This document shows, one piece after another, positions 29,301-39,197 of a DNA stretch of 64,000 bases (its first letter is position 1; every line of letters starts with the position of its first letter). The translations under genes were made by a program, and so were the position numbers. Source of the DNA: Hippophae tibetana (Eukaryota; Streptophyta; Magnoliopsida; Rosales; Elaeagnaceae); contig CM072811.1 in the NCBI GenBank assembly GCA_037013495.1, forward strand, positions 10,855,190 to 10,919,189. Reading direction: 5' to 3'. The notes beneath the pieces are model-generated. The model was not told the DNA's origin. It ran no database searches and saw only the letters and a program-made list of their open reading frames with translations.

Positions 29301-29789
29301 CTCAAATACAACAATCCTATGGGTGCAAATGTTAATTCAAAGGTCTAAAAGAATTGAGCTTTTGAATATAAATGAAGTAATAGGTTGGCATATGTATAAA
29401 CTTGAAAACGCCTAAAAATAGGGCATAATATTAATCTCACGAAAGGAATCAAATTATTGGATTTTATAAAGAAATAAAATAGTATTTTTATACATCAATT
29501 AAATATATCAAATAAATTTGGAAATAACTTTTTAGGGATGAATTTAATGCAAATGACTTCTTCGGGAAGTATTTCCTATATTTTTCTTTTTTATTTAGCC
29601 AATTCTGAGAATTATATTGGATCATAGTATAAGGTTTGTACTATTCATTTTTTTCTTAATTTTATTTATCTCTACTTTTTATTTTCGAGATATATATATT
29701 TTTAAGGAAAAGGAATCATGTACAAATTGTACATATATTAGATAATAAGGGGAGTGGTTAATTTGTCTTTTCTCTGTGAATTTGTTTAC
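26377..29789. repeat. Higher-order repeat unit 5, cut by the retrotransposon
   Basis: Markers at 26377, 27332, 28287 and 29243 (A, B, C, D). The E monomer is missing because the retrotransposon interrupts the unit at 29790. The small number of differences from unit 4 shows that amplification of the unit is recent. Confidence 0.85.
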
Positions 29790-30277
29790 TGATGAACGAA
29801 AACCGGCATCACCGATTCCCGCAAATACTTTGGTTTTAATATTTATAAAACTCTCGCAAGTGCACGAATCATTTCGAAGAAAATGATAAGTATACTCCCA
29901 AGGTCGATCTAAGGAAGGAATGTATGTGGTTTTTAATTTATTATTCAAACTTTTAAAAACGAAATTAAATCCTAAACATCCTGTCACGATAGTTTGGTTT
30001 TTGTGTTCCTAATCTAATAACATAAAATAAACATATATACAGATTAATTAAATATAGTCTAATAACATAAAAATAAACATAGATACAAATTCAATAAATA
30101 ATTATCTAAAAATAAACATATATACGGATTCAATAAATATTCATGCAAATTTTTATCATTTATATTAGCGGAGTATTTATGGATATAATAACTAAATTAA
30201 TTATGCTTCCTCATATTAACTAGGTTATTAAAGATATAAATTTATATTTTATTGATTCTCTCTTTTTTATATAAATA

Positions 30278-30425
30278 CCACCTTTGGTGGGGTTAGATAT
30301 TCTTTGTTAACTAAACAAATCAATTAACACCTATGGGTGGGGTTGATAACTAACATGCTTAATTAAATTAATTCCTTTTTCTAAGAGATTGAAAATGAAC
30401 CATTTAAATGCCACCTTTGGTGGGG
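30278..30425 (-). other. Three spaced CCACC-GGTGG hairpins in the transcribed LTR
   Basis: CCACCTTTGGTGGGG (30278-30292), CACCTATGGGTGGGG (30328-30342) and CCACCTTTGGTGGGG (30411-30425) each contain a short perfect inverted repeat and continue as ttaga or ttgat. All three are present in every LTR copy of the family in this window. They lie downstream of the TATA box and so would be in the RNA. The role is unknown; RNA structure or protein binding is possible. Confidence 0.6.
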
Positions 30426-31194
30426 TTAGACAATTTAAACATTATTCAAGGTGTCCAAATTAAACTTAAGAATTTAATTATCCGAGTACTAACTTTCAAG
30501 TTTTAAAACCACTATTGAAAACATGTTGTCAATACATTTTCACATAATAATTCTTATAAAAACTTTTGAAATAGAGTTTCACTCTAACTACCGGGCGATT
30601 GTACCAACAAATAAAAGAGCACTACTCTAAATTAGACCGGATAACTAAACCTTAAAATCTAATTTTCGGGTTTAAGTTTGTAATGAAAAATAATATATTT
30701 CTCTCTAACATTCTTAATATAAAATCTTGAATAAAAACAAAATCAATTCATTTTAAAGATTTTTACCTATTTAATATTTCGCAAGCATAACAACGTCGTT
30801 ATTACATCATTTTTACTAAACAGCTAGCATAGTTAAATTTAACCACAGACAAGTTGAATATAACATGTAAGAATAAAGCATAAAAATAACTGTAAAGAAA
30901 ATAAAATCCTTACAGAACTTCGACGCTATTCCCGTTGCTAGAAAACCTCCGAGCGGAATTTGCACTTCCATATATTGAATCAAAAATCTAAATTATTACA
31001 AAAACATTACAAGTTCCTCTCAAAAAGAGAAGAACACTAAACCTAAGAGAATTGAACTAAAAACTAAGAGAAAAACTAAGAAAAGCTTAGAAACTTAGAA
31101 AGAAACTAAGAGAAACTAAAAACTAAGAAATGAGAGAAAGAAAGGAGAGAGAAGTGAGTTTTTTAGGTGTGTTTTGAAGTGAAGGGAAGGGGGG

Positions 31195-31329
31195 TATTTA
31201 TAGGTGAGGATGGAGAGAAAAAATGAGTAAACAAATGTTAAAAAAATATTAAAAAATGTAAAAACGCGTATTGGAATTGCTGATGTCATCAATGACGTCA
31301 GCATGACGTCACAGGGGCGGCTGCACGTG
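31195..31329 (-). promoter_or_regulatory. U3 promoter of the 3' LTR: G-box, double C-box, TATA
   Basis: On the minus strand CACGTG (31324-31329) is followed by two perfect TGACGTCA palindromes (31304-31311 and 31293-31300), 11 bp apart start to start, then TATAAATA (31202-31195) about 90 bp downstream. Two closely spaced TGACG motifs resemble the as-1 type element bound by TGA-class bZIP factors in plants. Binding is inferred, not shown. Confidence 0.7.
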
Positions 31330-31764
31330 AAAAATGGGGCGAAAACGCGTTGGGCGCGCGGAGGGGGGCTGCTGGGGCGCTGCGCGCGCGCGGAATGGGG
31401 CGCTGGGGCGCGCGCGGCTGGGCGCTGGGGCGCTGGGCTGCGCGCGCGGCTGGGCTGCGGCACGCAATTTCCGTCTTTTTGACATTTTTGACCTTTTCGA
31501 CCCATTTTGTCCGATTTTTCCATGTTTGTTGACCTTTTCTCACTTATTTGTTGATATATTTGTGATGTATTGCTTCAAATATTCCTCTTTGAGTCTTTAC
31601 ATTGCGTTTTTAAGCCAAAATACCTGAAAAACAATAAAAATACCCGTGATTCCGAAAAAGACAAATTTATATAAATATATGATAAAACATATAAATATAT
31701 GTATTTTTAATCAATTAAGGTACATAAAATCATGGTTATTTTAGTGCTTTTTGAGCACTCATCA

Positions 31765-31777
31765 CAACCCCCAACCA
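31765..31777 (-). other. Polypurine tract (PPT)
   Basis: Directly inside the 3' LTR the minus strand reads GGTTGGGGGTTG next to the terminus TGATGAG. A G-rich tract abutting U3 is the standard primer for plus-strand synthesis. Two T's interrupt it, so it is not pure purine, but its position fixes the call. Confidence 0.75.
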
Positions 31778-31959
31778 GCTTCTTGCTAGTCTCTTAGCAA
31801 GAGAAGCGATAAAAGCTAAAAATTAAACTATCCTAAATCACTTTCGTGGATTGAAACGGTTGCATTTAGCCTATGCAACAAGCCGTTAAACCCCTAGGTT
31901 GCCCTAGTGGACGAGTTTGAGTCTCGTGAGGGTTTTCAGTAATGATACCCACAAACATT
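31778..31959 (-). other. 3' untranslated region next to the PPT, with two hairpins
   Basis: This is non-coding and unlike the satellite. It holds cttgcta (31782-31788) paired with tagcaag (31795-31801). A longer two-part stem at 31855-31887 has aacgg paired with ccgtt outside and ttgcat paired with atgcaa inside. Both would be near the 3' end of the genomic RNA. Function is unknown. Confidence 0.6.
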
Positions 31960-32985
31960 GAACTAAATGTAAAAAAGAAAAACAATCAAAACAAAAATTA
32001 AAATTACAACACAATCAAAAATTAAAAAAAAAGAAAACAACATATCACAAAAATATCTCATACTTTTTAATCTCTTTTAAGATCATAATTGAAATCTCAA
32101 GCATAAGTTATTTTAATCTCTTTAAACAATCGTGATTTTATTATAATAATTAGTCGAAAATCATTTTCATATTTCATTTCAAAAATGTATCAATTTAATT
32201 TTACCCAATTTCAGTGTCATGAATCAGTATTCGCTTCGACTCTATTCCTCACAAGTCAATACTCTCAAAGCACTGAATCCTATGGGTTCAAACACTCATA
32301 CTAATTTATATGCGAAAGAGTTGATGTATAGAAATGAACTAATATGTTCGCATATGTATAAAGAATAAAGGCTCAAAGTGTTATTTTAACATTGATCTCA
32401 TGAAAGGAATCGAATGTATAAATTATAAAGATATCATATACAAAAATTATTTTCATGCATAAATCAAACTCATTAAGAAAGAATTTCGAGATATATGCTT
32501 TTACAAATGAAGAAATTGCAATGACTTTTTAGGGAATTACTTCCTATATCTTTCTTTTGTAATTAGCCTTTACTCACAACTTTGTAGGCAATGTGGGTCA
32601 TAGTATGTAGATGATACTATTTTTATCTCTCTATTTTTTTTTTTTTTTTTCTGTAGATATTTTTCAATATATGTATTTTTTTAGAGAGTCAACCCATGTA
32701 CAGATTGTACATTTTTTTGGATTTTGGTGAGTGGTTAATTTTGTGTCTTTTCTGTTTGATCTCGGTTTAGGTAACCCCAGATATGTCTTTTTGTTTTTGT
32801 AGCAGTCATGCATGAATGAGATATAAGCATATACTATCAATTTCTACTCAAATCGTTTAATCTAAACAAAAAATAATAATAAAAAATATATGATACTCTA
32901 TTAAGATGAAAAAAATTCATACATTCAATGCTAATACCTATAGAGATCATCTAAACTTTTTGAATAAATAAGAAATGTGTTTGGA
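31960..32985. repeat. Satellite-homologous segment inside the element's 3' UTR
   Basis: This segment aligns collinearly, plus to plus, with one whole satellite monomer. Shared blocks in the same order include ataagttattttaat, tataataattag with gaaaatca, aaaaatgtatcaa, tcctat(t/g)ggttcaaa, gcatatgtataaag, gaaaggaatc, actttttaggga, gggtcatagtat, gagtggttaattt, ggtaacccca(g/t)atatgtct and attcaatg. The match enters near aactaaatgtaaaaaag and leaves near atcatctaaactttttgaat, which are neighbouring points in the monomer, so about one full repeat length is covered. It is clearly more diverged from the array monomers than these are from each other. It has no ORF of note. Confidence 0.9.
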
Positions 32986-33671
32986 GTAGAAAAAATATAT
33001 ATTTCACTCTGAATAAAAGAAATTAGGCTCAAATTATATCTCACAAGGGTAGTCTCCACTAAAACAAAATTCATAAATACCGATTTTGGGTTTAATCTAA
33101 TTTCCACATTTTATCAAGAAATACTAGTTATGACAAAAACTAACTAATTATCAAAAATAATTACACAATATTTCATGATATGTTTTCAAAAATTAATCTA
33201 ACAGTACCAAAGACTTAACTATTTACTTAAATTTGATTTAAAGAAATGATAAATTTTTGTGAGAATTTTTTTTATTTTTTTATTTTTATATATATAGCAT
33301 GGTAACTTTTCACCACCCCCAACCTAGAACTTACATTGTCCTCAATGTAACAACTGCAAATTAAAGATAAAGAGAAAAGAGGAGAAAGATTACCTATTTC
33401 TTGAGAATGTGTAAGTAGTAATGAAGAAATGCAGGTGCATCCATCATATTCATCATTAAAGTGTATACAGACAGATCGCTGTGAACTTCTAACATCTCAA
33501 CAAATATTTTAGTTTTAACAAATTTAAAAATTATTCACATACAAGTAAACTAAAATAAACAATAAAATTAAGTAAATAAAACAAATAACAATAAAAAAAT
33601 TACCTAACATGATGGGTTGCCTCCCATCCAGCGCTTAGTTTAACGTCTTAGCAAGACGTATCTTTTTGGTG
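32986..33671 (-). other. Proximal 3' untranslated region with a second PPT-like tract
   Basis: AT-rich and non-coding between the pol stop codon and the satellite-like segment. On the minus strand GGTTGGGGGTGGTG (about 33311-33324) resembles the PPT beside the 3' LTR. A perfect 8-bp stem, ttacattg paired with caatgtaa, is at 33331-33350, and acgtctt paired with aagacgt is at 33643-33659 just after the pol stop. Other Athila elements carry an env-like ORF in this zone; none can be seen here. Confidence 0.65.
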
Positions 33672-36600
33672 CTAAGGGTTACTCAGCCAAATGCAATCCA
33701 TTTCAGCAATGTTGTTCGGTTCTTCCACATAAGGCTTGACACGATGGCCATTAACTTTGAACGTTTTTTGTGTCTTGGAGTCCAATAGTTCTACCACTCC
33801 ATGTTCAGATACCTGAACTATTTTGAATGGTCCATCCCATCTTGATCTTAGCTTTCCTGGAAACAATCTCAAACGAGAGTTAAATAAAAGAACTTTCATT
33901 CCAGGGTGAAAAGTTTTAGGAACTAGCCTCTTGTCATGATAGCGCTTAGTACGCTCCTTGTATAATTTGGCATTCTCATAGGCTTCATTCCTAATTTCTT
34001 CCAACTCATGAAGCTGGAGTACTCGTTTTTCACCTGCTTTATCTAAATCCATGTTTAGCTCTTTAATTGCCCAATAAGCCTTGTGTTCAAGTTCAACTGG
34101 AAGGTGGCACGCTTTCCCAAAGATTAACCGGTAAGGGCTCATCCCAATAGATGTTTTGTAAGCGGTGCGGTATGCCCATAAGGCATCATTTAACTTAAAT
34201 GCCCAATCCTTCCTTGAAGGACGCACAGTGCGTTCCAGTATTCCCTTAATTTGCCTATTACTTACTTTCACTAAACCGGAAGTTTGAGGATGATATGGAG
34301 TAGCTACCTTATGTGTGATGTTGTACTTGTTTAGTACTCCATCAAAGAGTTTGTTAAAAAAATGGCTACCTCCATCACTTATTATAGCTCTAGGCGTTCC
34401 GAACCTACTGAATATGAAATCTTTCAAGAATTTCACAACAACATTAGCATCATTGGTTTTGGTGGGTATAGCTTCTACCCACTTGGACACATAATCCACA
34501 GCAACCAAAATGTATTGAAAACCATTAGATGGGGGAAAAGGACCCATAAAGTCAATCCCCCATACATCAAAGAGTTCAACAACTAAATTAGATGTCAAAG
34601 GCATTTCATCTCTTTTGCTTATGTTTCCTGTTCTTTGACATCTATCACATTGTGCACAAAACATATGAGCATCTTTAAAAAGAGTGGGCCAAAAGAATCC
34701 AGACTGTAATATCTTACGGGCTGTCTTTTCTCCTCCAAAATGACCCCCACAATGAAGTTCATCACAAAAAGTCAGAATGCTCTTATGTTCTTCTTCAGGT
34801 ACACATCTCCGGATGACTTGATCTTGACCAATCTTGTATAAATAAGGGTCATCCCAGAAATAGTCCTTAATAGTTTTAAAAAACCTTTTCTTCTCCTGAT
34901 ATGAAGTGTTAGGTCGCAAAACACCAGTGGCAAGATAGTTTACAATATCAGCGTACCATGGGTTCGGACCTATGAAAAATAACTGTTCATCAGGAAAGGT
35001 TTCAACTATATCGTCATTACTCTCATCTTTAAGAGAATTAAAGTCAGAAATCAACCTAGACAAATGGTCAGCTACTAAGTTTTCACTGCCTTTCTTATCC
35101 TTGATTTCTAGGTCAAATTCTTGTAAGAGTAAGACCCACCTGATTAATCTTGGCTTGGCATTTGGTTTACTTAATAGGTATCTTAAAGCAGCATGATCAG
35201 AATGCACAATCACTTTAGATCCTACTAAATAAGACCGAAATTTGTCTAAAGAGAATACTATAGCCAAGAATTCCTTTTCAGTGGTGGTGTAATTCATCTG
35301 GGCATCATTGAGTGTTTTGCTAGCATAGTAGATGACATGTAAACGCTTATCCACTCTTTGTCCCAGGACTGCTCCTATTGCATAATCAGAAGCGTCACAC
35401 ATTATTTCAAAGGGTAAAGACCAGTTTGGTGCCATTATAACAGGGGTAGATGTGAGTTTATCTTTCAAGGTATTAAAGGAAGTAAGGCAGTCATTGTTGA
35501 AATCAAAATCAGCATCTTTGGATAGCAAGTTACATAATGGACGACTTATTTTAGAGAAATCTTTAATAAATCGTCTGTAGAATCCTGCATGTCCGAAGAA
35601 GCTTCTTATCCCCTTCACAGATGTAGGGGGAGGTAGTTTGGATATCAATTCAACTTTTGCCTTATCAACTTCAATACCCTTGTTTGAAATTATATGTCCT
35701 AAAACTATCCCTTGTTGAACCATAAAATGACTTTTCTCCCAACTAAGGGTTAGATTGCATTCAATGCATCTTTCTAAAACCAAAGTCAATTTATGTAAGC
35801 AATCATCAAATGAGTTCCCAAAGACAGAGAAATCGTCCATGAAAATCTCAATGAATTTTTCCACCATGTCCGAGAAAATGGATATCATGCATCTCTGGAA
35901 CGTGGCAGGGGCATTGCATAACCCAAATGGCATTCTGCGAAAAGCAAATGTCCCAAAAGGACATGTAAATGTGGTCTTTTCCTGATCTTCTGGTGCTATG
36001 GGTACTTGATAATATCCAGACAGTCCATCCAAAAAACAGTAAAATTCGTGCCCAGCTAATCTTTCCAACATTTGATCAATGAATGGAAGAGGAAAGTGAT
36101 CCTTTTTCGTATATAAATTTAGTTTCCTAAAATCTATACACATTCTCCATCCAGTGATTATTCTAGTGGGCACTAATTCACTTTTGTCATTCTTAACAAC
36201 TGTTATCCCAGATTTCTTTGGTACCACATGCACTGGACTAACCCACTTACTATCTGCAATAGGGTAGATAATCCCTTCTTCTAATAATTTAAGAATTTCC
36301 TTCTTAACTACCTCTTGCATGTTTGGGTTTAGTCTTCTTTGGGCCTCTCGTACAGGTTTAGCACCGTCCTCCAAGTTGATCTTGTGCATACACATTGTTG
36401 GACTAATGCCTCTTATATCCCCTATACTCCAACCTATAGATTTCTTAAACTGTTTAAGCACTTTGATGAGTTCCTTTTCTTGTGGTTTGGTCAAGGTTGA
36501 AGAAATTATCACTGGATAAGTTTCCCCTTCTCCCAAAAACACATATTTTAAGTGCTCAGGTAAGTCTTTGAGTTCAAGTTCAGGTGGATTGGCCTCTTTA

Positions 36601-38843
36601 ATAGATGAAGAACTGGGTAGATTTAAAAGTGTACTAGATTTTGTCATCACTTCATTATTGTCTAGTTGTTCAAGGTACCCCTTTATTTCCTCATCTAAAT
36701 CTTCTTCAACCTTTTCAAGTGTAAGAACGGTTTCAAGCTTGTCCTCTATTCTGGTTCGGAAAAAGGTGTTTTGGACAAGATTATCCAAAGGATCAACATC
36801 GAATATTTCATCAATGGCAGAAATAGAAGGGAAAGGTGAAGAATCAAAAACTTTAAAATGAACAGTCTCTCCTAAGACTGTCATTGTCAAATTTCCATCT
36901 TGGACATCAATAATAGTTTTAGTAGTTGCCATAAATGGTCTACCAAGCAATATTGTGTGCTCTCTGTCCAATGCTGGATTTTCTTGCATATCCAGAACCA
37001 CAAAGTCAACAGGTATTATCAGTTTGTCTACCTGTACCAAAACATCCTCAACTATTCCCTCTGGATATTTAAGAGATCTATCTGCAAGTTGAAGGGACAT
37101 AGTTGTGGGTTTTAAATCCCCTAGATTGAGTTGTAAGAATATAGAGTAGGGCATCAAATTTATACTAGCACCTAAATCAAGCATTGCTTTAGCAACCTTC
37201 CTATCCCCCATAGTTATGTTTATAATAAAACTTCCAGGGTCTTTCAACTTAGGGGGTAGTTTGTGCTGAAGTACAGCGCTAGAAATTTCTGATACTACTA
37301 CTCGTTCATTCAGTTCATACCTCCTTTTCTTAGTGTTCAACTCTTTGAAAAATTTGGCATATGAGGGCACATTCATGATCACTTCTAATAATGGTAAATT
37401 GATATTTACTTTAGAGAGCATATTAAAAAGATCAGTGAATTGCTTATCTTGTTTGGATTCTTTCAACCGGTGGGGAAAAGGTACTTGTATCTGGTGTGGT
37501 TCTGTTGTCTTTTGAATTTTGGGGGTGTCAGATGACCCCCCAATGAGTTTTTCAGAAGGCTTGTTAAGTTTAACACTTGTTTCTCCTTTTTGCAAGATTA
37601 GAGTATCGCCTTCTTTGTTACCTGAACTACAAGGTAGATTGTTAGAGATTTCAGGTAAACTGGTATTGACTACCTTACCACTTCGAAGGGTTCTAACATC
37701 CTTTGCTTGTTCTGGTTGACTGGGCAACTTTCCTGGTTCTTTCTTTTGCATTTGTTCAGCCAGTTGCCCAACTTTAGATTCAATCCTTTTAACCGAAGCC
37801 TCCATGGTGTTCAACCTTTGATTAGTCATCAATTGGTTGTTACGACTAACTTGAATAAAAGCATTCAAGCTATCTTCTAAGGTTGGTTTAAAAGATTGGC
37901 TTGGTGGGTAAGGGTGGTTGTTATCCGACCTTAGTGTTGGATATTGGGTGTAGGCTGGGTGATTATAGGTGTTTGGATGATACCTTTGAAAAGATTGGAC
38001 TTCCTCTATGGCATCGACACTAGAATCACAAGTATTTGAACAATTATAAGTACCATGCCCAATTGAACAACACACTTCACATACCTCTTGATTTGAAATT
38101 TGGTGGGAAGTGAGGAATTTCACTTGTTTAGTCAATTCAGCAAGTTGCAAGGTTATCTCATTATCAGAGCCGACTTCATTGACCTTTGCTTTCCTCCTAC
38201 CACCTCTTTGTTGGGAATTAGAACCCAATAACTCATAAAGATTATAGGTTTCCTCTGCGGTCTTTTCTCCTACAGCACCTCCAGCAGCATTATCAACCAT
38301 GTATTGACTCTGTAGTGTCAATCCATCATAAAAGAATTGGTTTTGTAGCTGTAAGGGAAAGCTATGATTTTGACATTGAATGAAAAGGAGTTTGAATCGT
38401 TCCCAAGCTTCATGAAAGGGCTCTTCATACATTTGAGAAAATGTTGCTATCTTTGTTCTTAGATCAACAGTCTTTTGATGGGAATAGAACCTACCCATAA
38501 AAATTTCATAGACTGCCTCCCAAGTTTTAAGAGAACCTGACTGTAGAGTAATGAACCATGACCAAGCTTTATCTTTGAGAGTGTAAGGAAAACACCTCAT
38601 CCTAAGTTGATCTTCATTAATTGCATGTAGTGGAAAAGTTTGGACAATAGCATAGAATTCTCGAATGAAATGCAAAGGGTCTTCATTAGGGATACCGTAA
38701 AAGGAAGGCAACAAAGAATAATGAATCTTTTTCAATTCATAATTCCTTGCAGCCTCTTGTAATTGGATACCGGAAGTTACATTGCCAATGATTGGCATTG
38801 TATATTCTTTCATCTTTTTCCGCCTATCTTCAGCATCTCCCAT
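33672..38843 (-). CDS. gag-pol: Gag-pol polyprotein, Athila-type (gag copy 2 + PR-RT-RH-INT)
   Basis: This uninterrupted ORF encodes 1723 residues. Gag domain about 11-250, with a CCHC knuckle C255-C258-H263-C268 (CX2CX4HX4C). A coiled-coil-like stretch is at 320-368. Aspartic protease has DLGAS (D556). Reverse transcriptase about 835-1060 has FLDG (D939) and FMDD (D1003, D1004). RNase H has D1150, E1189, D1216 and D1259. Integrase has the zinc motif H1364, H1368, C1396, C1399, then D1431 and D1490. The third catalytic position, 36 residues after D1490, is K1526 (codon 34266-34268) where the family has Glu, so integration activity is probably lost. The C-terminal [13 protein letters not shown] motif (1580-1592) marks the Athila lineage. 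Against gag copy 1 this Gag lacks about 53 N-terminal residues. The start at 38843 is the first ATG; M11 aligns with an internal Met of gag copy 1. The protein would act in virus-like particles. Confidence 0.95.
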   Translation of the reverse strand: MGDAEDRRKKMKEYTMPIIGNVTSGIQLQEAARNYELKKIHYSLLPSFYGIPNEDPLHFIREFYAIVQTFPLHAINEDQLRMRCFPYTLKDKAWSWFITLQSGSLKTWEAVYEIFMGRFYSHQKTVDLRTKIATFSQMYEEPFHEAWERFKLLFIQCQNHSFPLQLQNQFFYDGLTLQSQYMVDNAAGGAVGEKTAEETYNLYELLGSNSQQRGGRRKAKVNEVGSDNEITLQLAELTKQVKFLTSHQISNQEVCEVCCSIGHGTYNCSNTCDSSVDAIEEVQSFQRYHPNTYNHPAYTQYPTLRSDNNHPYPPSQSFKPTLEDSLNAFIQVSRNNQLMTNQRLNTMEASVKRIESKVGQLAEQMQKKEPGKLPSQPEQAKDVRTLRSGKVVNTSLPEISNNLPCSSGNKEGDTLILQKGETSVKLNKPSEKLIGGSSDTPKIQKTTEPHQIQVPFPHRLKESKQDKQFTDLFNMLSKVNINLPLLEVIMNVPSYAKFFKELNTKKRRYELNERVVVSEISSAVLQHKLPPKLKDPGSFIINITMGDRKVAKAMLDLGASINLMPYSIFLQLNLGDLKPTTMSLQLADRSLKYPEGIVEDVLVQVDKLIIPVDFVVLDMQENPALDREHTILLGRPFMATTKTIIDVQDGNLTMTVLGETVHFKVFDSSPFPSISAIDEIFDVDPLDNLVQNTFFRTRIEDKLETVLTLEKVEEDLDEEIKGYLEQLDNNEVMTKSSTLLNLPSSSSIKEANPPELELKDLPEHLKYVFLGEGETYPVIISSTLTKPQEKELIKVLKQFKKSIGWSIGDIRGISPTMCMHKINLEDGAKPVREAQRRLNPNMQEVVKKEILKLLEEGIIYPIADSKWVSPVHVVPKKSGITVVKNDKSELVPTRIITGWRMCIDFRKLNLYTKKDHFPLPFIDQMLERLAGHEFYCFLDGLSGYYQVPIAPEDQEKTTFTCPFGTFAFRRMPFGLCNAPATFQRCMISIFSDMVEKFIEIFMDDFSVFGNSFDDCLHKLTLVLERCIECNLTLSWEKSHFMVQQGIVLGHIISNKGIEVDKAKVELISKLPPPTSVKGIRSFFGHAGFYRRFIKDFSKISRPLCNLLSKDADFDFNNDCLTSFNTLKDKLTSTPVIMAPNWSLPFEIMCDASDYAIGAVLGQRVDKRLHVIYYASKTLNDAQMNYTTTEKEFLAIVFSLDKFRSYLVGSKVIVHSDHAALRYLLSKPNAKPRLIRWVLLLQEFDLEIKDKKGSENLVADHLSRLISDFNSLKDESNDDIVETFPDEQLFFIGPNPWYADIVNYLATGVLRPNTSYQEKKRFFKTIKDYFWDDPYLYKIGQDQVIRRCVPEEEHKSILTFCDELHCGGHFGGEKTARKILQSGFFWPTLFKDAHMFCAQCDRCQRTGNISKRDEMPLTSNLVVELFDVWGIDFMGPFPPSNGFQYILVAVDYVSKWVEAIPTKTNDANVVVKFLKDFIFSRFGTPRAIISDGGSHFFNKLFDGVLNKYNITHKVATPYHPQTSGLVKVSNRQIKGILERTVRPSRKDWAFKLNDALWAYRTAYKTSIGMSPYRLIFGKACHLPVELEHKAYWAIKELNMDLDKAGEKRVLQLHELEEIRNEAYENAKLYKERTKRYHDKRLVPKTFHPGMKVLLFNSRLRLFPGKLRSRWDGPFKIVQVSEHGVVELLDSKTQKTFKVNGHRVKPYVEEPNNIAEMDCIWLSNP

Positions 38844-39197
38844 GGTTGTTTGTAGTTGAAAATGATCCTCCTCCTATTGTGTATCAACATTTTGCTTTTA
38901 GTAGATATCTCTAAGAAATATTTATAACTTGATAAAACGTAAAAGCAAAAAGTGCAAGGAACCTATTTTTTTTTTTTTTTTTTTTTAAATTTAAGCGAAT
39001 GGACAGAATTTTTGAAACAAACGAATTTTATTTCATCTGAATTTTTATTACACGCAAACTAAAACAAAGGAAAATACAATAATGGGTGACCTTCCATACA
39101 GGACTAAAATTTATCGTCTTCTAGTAAGACGTTGCTTGGAGATTGCAGAATGAAAAACTCAATGTCTCCTATTCATTGAATTCATTTAAGTTTCAAA
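38844..39197 (-). other. Spacer between gag copy 1 and gag-pol
   Basis: A non-coding 354-bp spacer. After the gag1 stop it carries cgtctt paired with aagacg (39115-39131) and, before it, atgggtgaccttccat. Both resemble the block after the pol stop (acgtctt...aagacgt at 33643-33659, atgggttgcctcccat). A poly-T run is at about 38967-38986 on the plus strand. The two ORFs are in the same frame, but several stops lie between them. Confidence 0.7.

Larger units (their letters stand above)
5924..29789. repeat. Satellite array, central block with higher-order structure
   Basis: Twenty-five phase markers run from 6332 to 29243 at steps of 951-956 bp, with no break. Monomer subtypes recur every five units. 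The A subtype is marked by gttcacacaag, where other monomers have gttaacacaa, and occurs in the monomers whose markers are at 6332, 11106, 15876, 21604 and 26377. Copies five monomers apart look far more alike than adjacent copies, which is the usual sign of higher-order repeat amplification. The block ends at 29789, where the large retrotransposon begins. I see no gene, only the repeat, for the whole 24 kb. Confidence 0.97.
29790..31764 (-). mobile_element. 3' LTR of the large element (complete, 1975 bp)
   Basis: It begins TGATGAACG and ends CTCATCA on the plus strand. On the minus strand, U3 is at 31764 downward, and the GC-rich block is at about 31335-31465. The TATA box is at 31195-31202, and three hairpins lie in the transcribed part at 30278-30292, 30328-30342 and 30411-30425. 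Next to the U3 terminus is a short stem (agtgct...agcact) at about 31743-31759. The directly adjoining inner sequence is the polypurine tract. The outer flank is satellite ending in TTTAC. Confidence 0.95.

Noticed and set aside
5924..29789. CRISPR-like or direct-repeat/spacer structure
   Set aside because: The repeats are long contiguous tandem monomers without unique spacers, in plant-type DNA with LTR retrotransposons.
31765..33671. An env-like ORF between pol and the 3' LTR, as some Athila elements have
   Set aside because: No ORF of meaningful length or transmembrane pattern is present on the coding strand; most of the region is satellite-like.
34362..37719. Plus-strand ORFs of 60-97 codons opposite gag-pol
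   Set aside because: They are shadows of a long, clearly conserved minus-strand coding frame.
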